A stretch of DNA of 64,000 nucleotides from Nymphaea colorata (lineage: Eukaryota; Streptophyta; Magnoliopsida; Nymphaeales; Nymphaeaceae): the NCBI RefSeq assembly GCF_008831285.2, contig NC_045140.1:11838505-11902504 (forward strand), given 5' to 3'. Below, in pieces: positions 48,447-61,000 of this stretch. The notes under the pieces were generated by a model. It was not told the origin of the DNA and made no database searches. It saw nothing but the letters and a program-made list of their open reading frames with translations. Both the position numbers and the translations under genes were made by a program. Numbering within the stretch: the stretch's first letter is position 1; each line of letters starts with the position of its first letter.

Positions 48447-49970
48447 TTATAAAACTGTTTTATGGTGCGAACATTACAGATTGATAATGTAATGAATGCA
48501 TCTGCAGAAAAAGCATCAAACCATTGTTGGGAATGAAAGATCAAAATCTTGGTATCTAAAATCTTGACACCTGGGTTCCTAGAGGTGGTAATCAACCACC
48601 TTGTTGATGAGAATCTAATTTCCCAAAGACCAGGGCGCTGGCAGGAGAAACCAGTGAGACATGAAAAGGCGTGCAAAGTGGGAAACATCCTAACGCTGTC
48701 TTCTTCTTTTTTCTATTTTTTTCATGGCTTCCAAGGCAACCATGGTTATCTTTCTACCTCGCATGGACCTCTGCCCCATTCAGAAACTGCAGTGTGTTCT
48801 TATCATAGGGCATCTGGTTATCTTTTTATTCATAATGAGGCGCTGATCCATCTGTTGGGTTCGCACAGTAATGGCAGTCTGCTGGGTCCAGCATTTAGTA
48901 TCTTTTTTTAACATCTTTCTTTTGCGGAATGAAATTCAGCACTCTTAACCTTTTCTGTAAAAAATGAGATGTAAAAAGTCAAGTTTGGGAGTTAAAAAGA
49001 TTCACATGCAAACAATGGCTCTGGTTTGTAAAAGAGCATTTTTGTCTACATGCTTCGCGTAGGGACAGTTTTTACTGAGTTCCCATTTGTGGGCAGTTTG
49101 TTTTTTTTTTTTTTTTTTGGTGATATATCATTAAGTGAGTTATCTGCAGAAAAAGGTATACTCCAGTGAGTTGACCTTCCTGACAGATTTAAGAGACCTG
49201 AAAATATCTGGTTTAATATGCTCTTTTACTTAGTACAAAATTGCTGATAGGATCTTATAATTGATTTTAGCAAGAAAAAAAATGTTAAATTTAGGTATTT
49301 ATTTCATCATTAAACATAGTTTTTGAAGAATAAGAAAAATAACAGCTAACTCGCCTGACACCAAAAAATGGAAAACAAGTTTTTTCTTCAATTTCTTTTC
49401 AAAACAGCAGAAATGCAGCGATCAGTAAGGCATGTCTTTATACCAACTCAAAACCACGTTGAATTACACTTGTGGAGGTATTATATTAATCTATTTGAAT
49501 TATAAAGCTCTCGAGCTTTCCCATTGTTGTCAAAGTTAGACTCAAAACGGTTTCAAATTTGAATCAAATTGGTGGCAAATAAATTTCTTTTATCAGGGCC
49601 TTATGATCATATAGACTATAGTACTCCCTTGTATTATTTTTTTAAAAGAATTTAGTTTTCTATATTTTTTTAGGATTGAATACGGTAGTGATTTTTTACC
49701 GATTCATAAACACCTGACAACTTGGTCAACTGGATTCATTTCTCGATTAGTCCAACCAGTCTTGTCAATATCAGTCTCGTATCGGCCACAAATAGATAAG
49801 GTCCGGGCCAGTACAGCAAGAGGAAGGAAAAGGGGGTTGAGGAAATTACGTTCACAAGCATTTTTTTTTTCTTTAGTAAAACTAACGAAATGTGTGTGCT
49901 TCCTATTCTCAAATATATGAGGAAAGCTATTGAATTCAATCCCCTTGCCGCTGATTTTCAACCCACAGAT
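42900..49970. other. Intergenic region; no gene recognised
   Basis: AT-rich DNA with only short, unsupported frames such as 43284-43550 and 44672-44908. It includes a (TA)n(GA)n array, degenerate 'GATTTGGATCC' wording near 47290-47460, and a SINE-like box A (TTGGCATAGCTGGTTGGG, 46157-46175) with no box B found. Confidence 0.5.
48386..48442. repeat. (TA)n(GA)n compound microsatellite
   Basis: About 35 bp of TA followed directly by about 22 bp of GA. Confidence 0.95.
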
Positions 49971-49974
49971 ATAA

Positions 49975-50404
49975 GAGTGTGTTTGCTAGCCGACAATGTT
50001 AGATTCAGGGGTGGAGCTAGAAAAATTAGTTGGATGAACACTTGAAGCTAGAAAAATTAGTTGGATGAACACCTGTTTAAAAACATTTATATCTGGAGAG
50101 ACATTTATATGTGCATAAAATAAATATTAAATTTGCTAATGTAAAAATAAATGAATTTTAAAGATCTTGTGAGGGCAACTGTTCACGCCAGCCCACATGT
50201 GGTTAGATTCATGATAATTTATAATCACCTTCGATTTCAAATCTGTAAATCTGAAGTCTGACCTCCTCCCTCAACCTCGGATTCATGCTTTTTACATGAG
50301 ATTCATACAGCCAAGTTCCTCTGTTTGTTTAAACAGTGCATCTCAAATAGCGTACATTTCATATCAGCCTCGGATTTAAGATCAAAGACTATCAGACACC
50401 ACTT
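49975..50404. mobile_element. Possible Tourist-like MITE next to a second one
   Basis: The left end GAGTGTGTTTGCTAGCC is preceded by TAA (49972-49974). The right end, read in reverse complement as AAGTGGTGTCTGATAGTC, is followed by TAA (50405-50407). The ends match imperfectly as inverted repeats. Inside, a 26-bp word GCTAGAAAAATTAGTTGGAT... is repeated at 50016-50041 and 50047-50072. The right TAA is shared with the neighbouring element. Confidence 0.4.
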
Positions 50405-50407
50405 TAA

Positions 50408-50655
50408 GGGTGTGTTTGCTAGCATCAGATCGGAGATCCAAGGTGATTTGAGATCCTTGAAAGCCTCAAATGATTTGAGGTCAGAACCCTCTCTTTTTCA
50501 ACCTCAAATATGAGGTTTTGGTTTAGTTTAAGTTCTCGAATCCTCTTTTTCACATAATGGTCAAATTCGGTGTTTGTTTACACTATGAAATCCCCATGTA
50601 AAAGGGCTATTTAGATCAGCTTTGGATCGGAGATCCAAAGCTATCAAACATACCC
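50408..50655. mobile_element. Tourist-like (PIF/Harbinger-type) MITE, 248 bp
   Basis: Terminal inverted repeats: left GGGTGTGTTTGCTAGCATCA; right end, reverse-complemented, GGGTATGTTTGATAGCTTTG. Both are flanked by the 3-bp duplication TAA (50405-50407 and 50656-50658). The interior carries inverted GATCGGAGATCC words near both ends. Small size, TAA target and no coding capacity fit a non-autonomous Tourist-like element. Confidence 0.8.
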
Positions 50656-50659
50656 TAAG

Positions 50660-53600
50660 ATTTTGCCCCTTAACATGGATTTGAAATCTACATTTTTTAG
50701 ACAATATGAAATTCACTGAGTGGCGCCTGCATAGGATGGTGCTCGGACCAGCCTTGGATCATTCCCTTAAGGCAGCCTATCAGCAAGCGGGTCTGGGCCA
50801 CTAAATTTTCTTGTACCAAATAATTCAGACTTTCTTAAATGTCTAGAGGACCACAAGTACTGTGGTCGGTGGTGGACAACTTGGCCAACAAAAATTCATG
50901 GTGTACCTTGGTGGATCATTTCCATAGTGGTCGGATCCAAATCCGATATGTACCTTGTTTTCCAACCAAACCCGAATAAGATTGTATAGAGACATGGCTA
51001 AAAACGAAAACCAAATAGAGGTGATTAAAATCAGTGGATTTTATGCTACTTGAACTCAAATTTATTTTAGAGAATCAGACTTGGGATCAACTTAACTCAA
51101 TTTGGTCAGGTCAGATCTTGGCAAGTCTTACTTGGAGAAGGAATCTAGTAATGGAACAAATAGACTTACAGTACGTGATGGGACCCACATGCACATTATT
51201 GTCACTGGCAGAAAAGAGATTAGCATACTCAGTTCTAATCTATAGTTTGGTTTACTGCCCAGGGTAATGGCTGGTAGGCGGCTGATCACTGCTTCGATTC
51301 CATGGTGGCTGGGTGTTGCCCACACCAGCCTCACAAACTTTACTTATTATTATGTTAATAATTTCATATATTTTGGTTGTATATATATATATATAGTGCC
51401 CCTTAAAACATTAACGTTATTGAACTATTCCTCCCCTCCCACCAGCCAAAATTTCTTTCTGGCTCCGCTAATGGTTCGAGTGACATAGGCATCAACCACT
51501 TTTTGTACCAATGAGGTGGAATCGGTGTTCTAGCTGATATGCACTGAGAGCACCATGCCAAGCAGCAACAAAGCCCAGACGCTGGAGGCTAGGGAAAAAA
51601 GAAGGAGCTTTCGTTCTCGCTTGGATAGTGGGATACTCCTCGCGCTCACCCAGTTAGTAAAGTTTAGATTTAGTTTCAGTTCAACTTGTTTGGATCTCAA
51701 AGAGATTGGGGCTTGGAGGCCCCCTTGGACTATGTGGGCAGTTTCTTGTTTGGTGTAGATTGGATCTCTTTTTAATTTGGGATTTGAATGTTCAACCGTT
51801 TCGACGGTCTGATTCTCCATTTCTAATTGGGTAACAAGGACCGACCGAAAAGCAACGAATGAATGGGATCTGAATTATTAGCAATATTTAACTACCACTG
51901 AATTAAATGATACAAAGACAAGTACTAAACATTCCTTGGAGTTGGCGATTAATTAATTCCCTTTTATTGGTTTGAAGCAGTTTCAATAATGCCACCCCGA
52001 CACATAATGTGTCTCCTACAAAGTTGCCTTACAGCTTGTTCATTTGGATTTTGCCCTTCTTCTTTCTTAGAAAGGTATATTTCAATGTCACCTTTACTTT
52101 TAAAGTCGGCTGCTTGAAGTACTTTTAGTTTAAAATTTTTAAATTTCAGAAAAACAAAAAGAAAATCTTTTTCACTGTTAATTCCCTTAACCAACAACGA
52201 AGATGAATTTCTGGATTAAGAAAGTAAAATATTCTGCTTATAACTCAAATGGGTATCTAAAATTGCATACAAAATACCAAATAAGCAGTTGGGCAGGTAT
52301 GCGGAGCCCTTATAGCTATACAAATGGCAACTCTTAGTGACATTAAATTAACTCAATGTTTGATATACCTAAGTTCCAGGTTCTGGATGTTGGGCAATGA
52401 AGATCACATTCATTTAGACAGAATTTCCAAATGGATTTTTTCAAAAATAAACTTTTGGAGCATAGTGGCACAAAATTTGTGCAATTTTCAATGCACTTTA
52501 TGGATCTGCAACGTCTGGTGTGTTCTCTTCTCACCATAACTGCACAACATAAATAGAGTGTCAGCAACCAGGTTGGCATGTGGTTTGCTGCAGTTTGATT
52601 GTAAGGAAGGTCATTCAATGGTCATAACCTTTCTCCAATAATTGGCCAAAGATGGATCATGGGCATGCCAAGATTTGGCCACCTTGTACAGAACATATAT
52701 CAGATATTTGGACCTCTGCATTACCTTTGTTAACCTCAAAATTCTCAGAAATGATAATAGGGCTTCTTTTTTTTTTTCTTTTTTTTTCTTTTTTTTTTAC
52801 CATGAAAAATGAGAGATTTTTTTGGGCATGTCAGAATTGTTGACCTACAAGATGACTATTTACATATCACGTTTTGGTTATATATAGGTGTAAAAATCCC
52901 ATGAGGAAATTACTTTGGCCTTGAGACAAATGATTGAACTCTAAATGTCCATGCTTTTTTCGTCCAGCATAGACTTCCATGTAGAAATCTAAATTCTCAA
53001 TCCAAGTTTGCTTTCCTGGTTTTGGGCCATGAATATCACAACTGCACTATTAGGATTTTCCAACTGTGAACACAATATCTGCAACATTAAGAGTTGCTGG
53101 ATAATCTCAAATTTTATTCTAGAGTGCAATTGCGCCTAATTTTCATAATTCAGATGGCACCAGATTCAGTCAGACCAGATCCCAGCTGAAAATTGAACAG
53201 TCGATTTGGAACAAATTTATGGGCAATAGAGAAATAAAGTAGACTGAGATTGCTAGCTATGAACTTTTCTACATGATCAAAAAGTCATATCCCAAGTTGC
53301 ACAACCCTGTGGATCAAATTCAGTGATTGTTTGAGGTAGAAAGCATCAAGCTAAGGATGACATCTGATATTTCTAAATGAAGAAAAATGGTTCACCAGGG
53401 TACATGAGACGACCTTCGCACAGTCGACAAATTGACATTAGTTAATTAAAGAACAAGCAAAGAACAGGAAGAAAATTACCTTCTGTCTCTATCAGTGAAG
53501 CTGATAGTCAACTTCTGAATTAGTCCGGAGGTGCGTTGACTATCACAATGGATCCTCCAGAAAACTCTAGCTTAAAGGTTTTTTTACCTTCGAATTTCTT

Positions 53601-54780
53601 TCTCTACCAACGGTTTGGTATGATTACGCTTCAGTGAGGCAACGCACAGTCACATTTTATTAAGATGTAAAAATAAGATCATGGTTCATGTTATCCTGTC
53701 CAATTGGATTAGATTCAGATTTGATGCAAAAGGAACAGGAATTTTAGATCCTGCAAGATAATCAAATACATAATCTGAGAATGACTTGAATTTTACCTTT
53801 GATTTGATTTCCATTGGTGTTCCGTTTTTCTGCAACAATTGCACATCAGGTCAAGTGAATTTATTTAGATGCTACTTGCACTGCCCACTTCAATTCTATC
53901 TGCCACAAACCCTAAGCGGTTCATGTCACTTCTCATCAAACGCATGCGTTCGTTCTTTTATACATATTCTTGAATGCTATCATAGTGAGCTACTGTTAGA
54001 ACATATAGTCCAAGCAAAGCTTACGCAAGGCAAATGCGTTGTCAATGTCATCCACGCTGCCATTTAATATATCGATCCTTTGACTTTTTTTTGTTCCATA
54101 AGAACATTTCTTAATTCTTTCTTCCACTTGTTGCTCAAGTTGTGGACAATATAAATAATTAAAATTTGTCCCAACAAGTGATAACGTTCCTTAAGAAGGC
54201 TTATTTTCTTTTCTCTGCCGTTTTATTATATAAAAATGTGGAGGTAATTTGATCATCGCATACCCTGTCAAAAGGTACTTCATCGAAAGGGAGGTATGAC
54301 TTCCATCCTTCCTTCTGCTCTAATTTTTCAAAAAGATATATGAAGAGCAATCTCTGGGCAAGGGGTATTTGTTGGTCTCTCACTCTCTCATGCGCGCCTC
54401 TGAAATGAGCTTTGCTCACCCAACCTAAGCTGAATGTATATTTTACAAGATGTGTGAAAGATGAAGCCAGTGGGTTCTGAAAGTAGAACCTACAATTTAC
54501 GATTCGAAAAAGCATCTCAGTATACTAGAGATATTTCGTGCCAAAACGTTAAAACAAGTTATATACATGCCACATAAATGAGTTTAACGGAGCTCTCGCA
54601 TTTAAAGACTGCATATCTCAACCTCAACTCGTCTTAAGTAAACGAGGTAATCCTTTGGCTCGAACTCGAATCACCAAGCTCAAGCTAAGCTTATACACAG
54701 TACAACACACACACACACCCCACATCGTAACGTGCCCAAATATCAAGGAACATCGTCTAAGAAAGTTGCCCAAGCTTGCA
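50660..54780. other. Intergenic region; no gene recognised
   Basis: AT-rich DNA with scattered short frames (for example 51530-51820 minus, 53786-54067 plus) lacking recognisable domains. It contains a relative of the GTGGCGGAGCCA repeat on the minus strand (51285-51475) and poly-T runs near 52767-52798. Confidence 0.5.
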
Positions 54781-54787
54781 CTGAATA

Positions 54788-54789
<2 letters not shown>

Positions 54790-54832
<43 letters not shown>
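54790..54832. repeat. (CT)n microsatellite
   Basis: About 21 CT units, directly followed by a 33-bp tandem duplication. Confidence 0.95.
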
Positions 54833-54833
<1 letters not shown>

Positions 54834-54837
54834 ACTA

Positions 54838-54903
54838 GTTGAAATTAACCAACCACAAACACTTGTAGTAGTTGAAATTAACCAACCACAAACACTTGTA
54901 GTA
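54838..54903 (+). repeat. Perfect 33-bp tandem duplication
   Basis: The 33-bp unit starting GTTGAAATTAACCAACC occurs at 54838-54870 and again at 54871-54903 without a visible mismatch. It is a recent local duplication next to the (CT)n tract. Confidence 0.95.
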
Positions 54904-55076
54904 CTTCCAAAAATAACTGAATTGATCAAATTGGTGAAAGAACAAAAATTTCTACCCCTCTTTCATCACTATACAAAGCACAAGGGACATGCTCACATGA
55001 ACTGCATACAACAATAACAAAATTAGGTGCCCATTCAGCACATGGGACAAGGGAGAAAGATACAATTTTTGCCATG

Positions 55077-58000
55077 TCACTCGGACACTCTCTCAGGTCC
55101 AAGACAGATAGTTGCTAGAATTGATGCACTGATTAGTGCACAGCCTGTGAGTCTAACAATGGATGGTAACTCGCCAAGGAGAACTGTAGCTGAAACTTCC
55201 AACAAAATGATCTGAAACATGAAGAGAAGATTGACAACATAAGCATCTTTCCCACAAACTGCACTGATAGGTTGATAACTGATATGATAGGATTTGAATG
55301 TATGAGCACATATTCTCTTGGGGAATCAGCAACTGAAGCAATCAAACATCACAATTAAAAAGGTATATAAGAAGACTTGTTTCTTCCTGTGCCACTGAGT
55401 AGCATGAAAGCAGTCCATACAAAAGCACCGTCTGCAGCAATGCATTTTACCATGCAAGTATATGCACACAACGTGAGGATAGTCCGACTTGCATGGATAA
55501 TTAATGAGGAAAAGAAATAAGGTAGGTGGCATCAAGAACTCTGAAAAATTCTTGTGACTTCACTGCATGGATATCTGAAAGCAGGAAAAGAGCATATAAA
55601 TTTGAACCTATATAGCCTTTCAAAGACCAAGAGTCAAATTGCCTAGTACCTGTAAGACACTTCCTACACACCATGAAGGCATGAATAATTGATTTGAATA
55701 CATCCTATTCACTAAGACATATGATCTGATTGTCAGATCAACAAGTTGATTGCAGATCTCGGTATCAATGCCTTGGCCCAGAAAAGGTAATGTTTCCTGA
55801 TGAAGCCTGTTGATTGCGAAAGGCAACTTACTGGAGTTCCTTTCCCTTTCTTTCTGCGATTATTCCATATAGGTGATTCATTGGGACAGATTGATCAGGA
55901 ATCGTACTTTGTTTTCTTAGTAGCAGTGCCCTATATAAATTCTCTTGCTTACAATAACATAGAACCAATCTACGACAAAGATGTTTCAGACATTTATTCC
56001 TACCATGCCTTCCTGCCATATTTGCTGCCCTATCACATCTTGATCTTGGTTTACTCAAAATGTGATCTAATGGCATTACACATGGAAATACGAAAAAAAT
56101 TTCCCCTTTTAGGTTGGTCAGTCTGCCCATACATTGCAACATTTACCATAGGGAAGACAAACTCCATGAAGCCTCGAGCCCCCTGACACCTTGACACTAG
56201 CCCTTAACCAGCCATGTGACCTTGTAGAGCTGTTCAACCAGGATGAATTGAGGATAACATAAAAGTACAAATATATTTGATCTCATTTTGCATTTAATTC
56301 CATACCTTAACCAACTCTGTGGAAGCAGTGTACGATCATTTTTCTTTTTACGAATACAACTACTGGTTGATTCGGAATTTCGTCTTCCTGCTAATAACTT
56401 GAAAATCTTAGTCATAGTTCCTTTATGCATTTATCAAATGGAAGTCTGAAGACACAAAGAATTTTAGTTCCTTACTCCACATTGCTGTTGAGCCTTGAAA
56501 AAGTGATAAAGTGGCCCAAAAGGAAACATGAACTTTTTGAGTGATCCTAACCGCAATCTGTTGATAATCTATCTGGATATGCAACATAACACTAAGAGGT
56601 TAATCAAAGAGAAACGGCCTCCCTGGATCAGGATTTCTAAGATGGGGTCTAGTGTTTTTGTAATTCAGTGGCCATCTCTGACTGATTTTCTTCTGAAACA
56701 TTTCCAGAATGCCCAACATTGAATTTCAGTTGCTCTTCTTTCAGGTTATAAGCATTTTTCTCATTTTTCTTCCTTGCTAAGGATATAGGAGTGCTCCTTA
56801 GAATTCTGGAAATCAAACCTTAGATCCCTTCAGCTAACAGTGTAACACCTAACGTGTATTGAAGCAGTAAAGTATGGTGCCTCCATATGTTGCAACTATA
56901 TACTGTTTCTTTATAGTAAGGCAATATATAGTATATGCCAAATTGGATTTAAATCGTTTTATCGACCTTAAGTGTAATCATTGACATGAATTGAAAATTT
57001 TCTATAGTACGAGACAGTACGTTCAATAATTTGCAATTTGTATGACCTCTCCCTATTTCAAACAAAGTCGTCAATAAAATGTTCATAAGTCTATAAAGTA
57101 GACAGAGAATCCTCTTTAGATAGCATGCAACCTTTAAACTTCATTCATGAGGTGAAAAATTAACAATAATTCTTCACAACAGAAACTCTAGCATATTTTT
57201 CTAAAGTCAATGTAAGTCTCTTTAATGAACAGAGAATGACCTGAATGTACTGAATATTTGTAACTTTGCTGGTTTTTTCAATCTGAAGACCACGTGAAAG
57301 AAACACCTGTAAGAGAGGTAATATAGTCTTAGTGGCATGATGTAGTAAAATAGTAAGAGATCATGACTAATGACCGTACACAACAAACCATATTTAAGAA
57401 TAGACCCACAGAAACCACACGGAAAGTATAAGACAAGAAAATACTAAAACTTGAAAAGAATAAAAATGTTTCACCTCCGCAATGAACGCTAGGATGCCAA
57501 GCACAATCATAAGAATAAGAGATCCAACGTCCGGAACTACAATTTCCTGCAACATTGCGAAAACTAAAGCACATGGACATGGACAAAATTTAAATACTAA
57601 TATTGTAGTGTAACACTCATTATGATCCCTTCAGAGAACCTAAAAAGAGTTCAACATTATATTTAATTTTATGTGCATAAGCAACAATTGTATGCAAGAA
57701 ATTTGAAGCAACTTGTTTTGATGTTTCTGCAGCAAATTTCTTTTACAATGAACACAAAAAAAATTTTGCCACAAAATCACAAATAAGAATGTTAGAAGTA
57801 AAACACATGTGAAAGCATACGTGGCCAAGAAACAGAATAAACAACAAACTCTACCTGTTTGTCCATTTGCTGCTGGACAGATAAAGAGGGAATTTTGTTA
57901 TGGAAAAGAGAAGCTATTTTAGAAACTATAAGAATATGATCATGATTTTACAAAAAGGAACCACCATGCAACATCATGAGGTAATAGACTATGTACTATG

Positions 58001-61000
58001 AATTTCACTACTTATCGATGGTGCTTCTGTCCAGACCAAAACATATGATGAATACAAAATTACAGGATATTAGGGGATACTCCTCGCTTGTAAGCCTGGG
58101 CGTCGGGCCGGGCTGCCGCGGGGCCGGCCCGGGCCGGGCTGCCGCGGGGCCGGCCCGGCCCGGCCCGGGCCGGGCTGCCGCGGGGCCGGCCCGGCCCGGC
58201 CCGGCCCGTGAAAAACCTGGCCCAGGCCCGATAGGCCGGCCCGGCCCGGCCCGTGAAAAACCTGGCCCAGGCCCGATAGGCCGGCCCGGCCCGGCCCTAT
58301 ACCCCTCTGTCTCCCCCCGCTCCCCCTTCCGCTCCCCCTCCTCCTCCGTCTCCCTCTCCCCCTCCGTATCCCGCTCCTGCTCCCACTCCTCCTCCGTCTT
58401 CCTCCTCTGTCTCCCTCCTCCCGCTCCTCCTCTGTCTCCCGCTCCCTCTCCCCCTCCTCCTCCGTCTCCCGTTCCTCCTTCGTCCCCCTCTCCTCCTCCC
58501 CGCCCTAATCTCTGATAGCCCCAACCTGCGCCGCTCCACCACCAAAACCTTCGCTGCATCCTTGCCCGCGACGATCTTGTCGCCAGATCGCCGCCAACAT
58601 GCTCGACGCCTCCGACGCCAGGTCGGTAGGTTGAGCGCCAAGGTCGAGACCGCCAGGGGAGGGGGAAAAGGAGTCGGCGAGGGAGAAAAGGCGCCGTGGT
58701 GGGAGGAGGAGGAGGAGTCCGGCCGCTGGGAAGGGGGAAAGGGGGTTGGCCGTCGGCGAGGGGGAAACGTGGTCGGCCGTCTGCTGTGGGCGTCGGGGCG
58801 GGCCGGGCCGAGCCGGCCCGGCCCGATACCCACCCCTACTCGCTTGAGCTAGCATCAATCTAGCTTCACAAAGTCCTTTCCCTCAGGGCCCATTTGATGG
58901 CCAGGATAAAATTGGTGGAGAGAGTGAAATGTGTACGGGCGGGTGAAATTTCACCCGCCCGTCTCACGCCGTAACGGCGTGAAATTTCACCTGAAATTAC
59001 GTATGTGATCGGGTGAAATTTCACCCGTGAAAAAGTCCCTCCGCACAGGTCGGACTTTTTTTGGAGAGACAAAATCGAGAGCCGTTAAGGCTCTCAATTT
59101 TCCCTCTTTCGCTCATTTTCCCCTCACTGTCTCCTCCTCCCTTGCAGGTGGAGCACTCCTCCTCCCTCACCGTCTCCTCCTCCCTCGCAGGTGGGGCACT
59201 CCTCCTCCCTCACCGTCTCCTCCTCCTTCGTAGTGGAGCACTCCTCCTCCCTCACCGTCTCCTCCTCCCTTGCAGTGGAGCACTCCTCCTCCCTCACCGT
59301 CTCCTCCTCCCTCACAGTCGAACACTCCTCCTCCCTCACTGTCTTGTCCATTTCTCACCGTCTCCTCCTCCCTCGCAGTGGAGCACTCCTCCTCCCTCAC
59401 CATCGCCACATCGCCATCGCCACCGTTCGCCATCGCCAGAGTTTTCTCTCCTGCTCTCGCTGTGTCCCTTTCAGAAACGCCCAAAAATTTGTTCTCTGTT
59501 TTTCTCTCTTGCTGTCGTTGTCTCCCTTTCTCTCTTGCTGTTGTTGATGCCTTCTTTTTCTGTCTTTCTCTCTTGCTGTCGCTGTCTCTCTGCTCTTGCT
59601 GATGCCTGGATATTCTCAGCAGTGAAGTAGACTTCACCAGGTTCTTTCCGCCTCTCTTTCTCTTTCATCATCTATCTCTGTTCACAATATATGGAATGGC
59701 TTGCTTGATAAACTTGATATCAGTAGTATAGCTTTGCCTATTGTTTGATTCTTGGACAAGGTTACTAATCCATGGAAGAGGATACCTACAACAGAGCATT
59801 ATGAAGACGAACAACTGAGCATGATAGGAAAGCATGGTAGTTTTGAAAGCATGAATAATTTATTTTGAAAGAAGTGGCTCTCTTTTCCTGTGTGCATCGA
59901 CCGAACCTCAACTTCTTCATAGGAAAGCATGATAAACTTGAAATCAGTAGCATAGCTTGCCTATTGTTTCCTTTGTAGATATTACTGTTTTGTATATTCT
60001 TTCAATGGCCTTCTTCCAGCATGCTTCTGTCTGCTGTTTTCAAAATCGACAACCTAAGTTCGGGCATTTGGTGAAAAATTAGTTTAGGCAACAAAAGGTT
60101 TTGCTATTTAGCAGACTACTGAGTAAACAATCTGAGCAAGTAAAGGGGACCAATCTGACCTAGTAAAGGACGCCTATCGAGTTTTTGATGCATTGAGGAG
60201 GGAAATTGAGCTTCCGCTTGAAGGGTGTGGTGACAGCAGCAGAGACGTCCAGCTATATGTGATGGCTGATACGACTTACGGAAATTGGAGGATTTCTTCA
60301 TAACAGCCTACCACTCACTACTAGTACCTATTCATGATCAGTCCATAACTCCCAAACTAGTAATGCAGTTCTGGTTCCACTGGAAAACTTTTTCATAACA
60401 TCAAGGTTTGCTAGCAGCCACTTCAATGGCCGAGACATATACAACCAAAAGAGAGTTAAAACCCTTGCAAATTGGTGCTCAATCAGAAACGGTGAGCAAT
60501 TATAGGTAGAGCTCTCTCCATCCCATTGGCATCCTAAAGAGTCTTAGCTAGGACAGAGGCAGGCAATTGATCATCATCTTATCAATTTGCTGCAGGATGA
60601 ATTAGTATATCCTTGCTGACCCATTTCCCTCTACCATCCAGGACTCGTCAAGGATGACAAAGTCATCCACAAAGATCTTGGAAAAATGGAGATCGGCCTC
60701 ATAGGCTTGCCAACATTGAACTAACCCTCATATCTTATCAAATTGATACTTGAAGTGCTCTCTCTATTGCATAAAACTGTTGTTGGTAATGCATGCTTAA
60801 TGCGTAGATGTAGACATTAACATTTTGTTGTTTTGGAAGATCATCCTCCAATTTCTTCCCACGTCAAATGGGAGAGGAGAAGGAAAAAAAACAACTACTA
60901 ATAGTTCTGAAAAAGTCTCTCAATTTTTCTACTCTGTGCATCAAACAAGGTTAATTTTACCCTACAAAAAACTACCCTGTGCATCAAACAGGGTTAAATT

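Noticed and set aside
55600-56190. Frames on both strands considered as an extra exon of the EamA/DMT gene
   Set aside because: The exons at 57241-57306 and 55077-55211 join in phase with a family-consistent length; these frames lack membrane-span patterns with fitting splice sites.
57991-58858. Long open frames on both strands (up to ~180 codons) at the GC-rich block
   Set aside because: They are produced by GGCCCGG tandem repeats and CT-rich tracts inside a transposon with an 8-bp duplication; several frames are open at once with low-complexity products.
59027-59671. Frames of up to 189 codons on both strands
   Set aside because: They follow the 42-45-bp CT-rich minisatellite; the repeated Ser/Leu/Pro or Glu/Gly products reflect the repeat.
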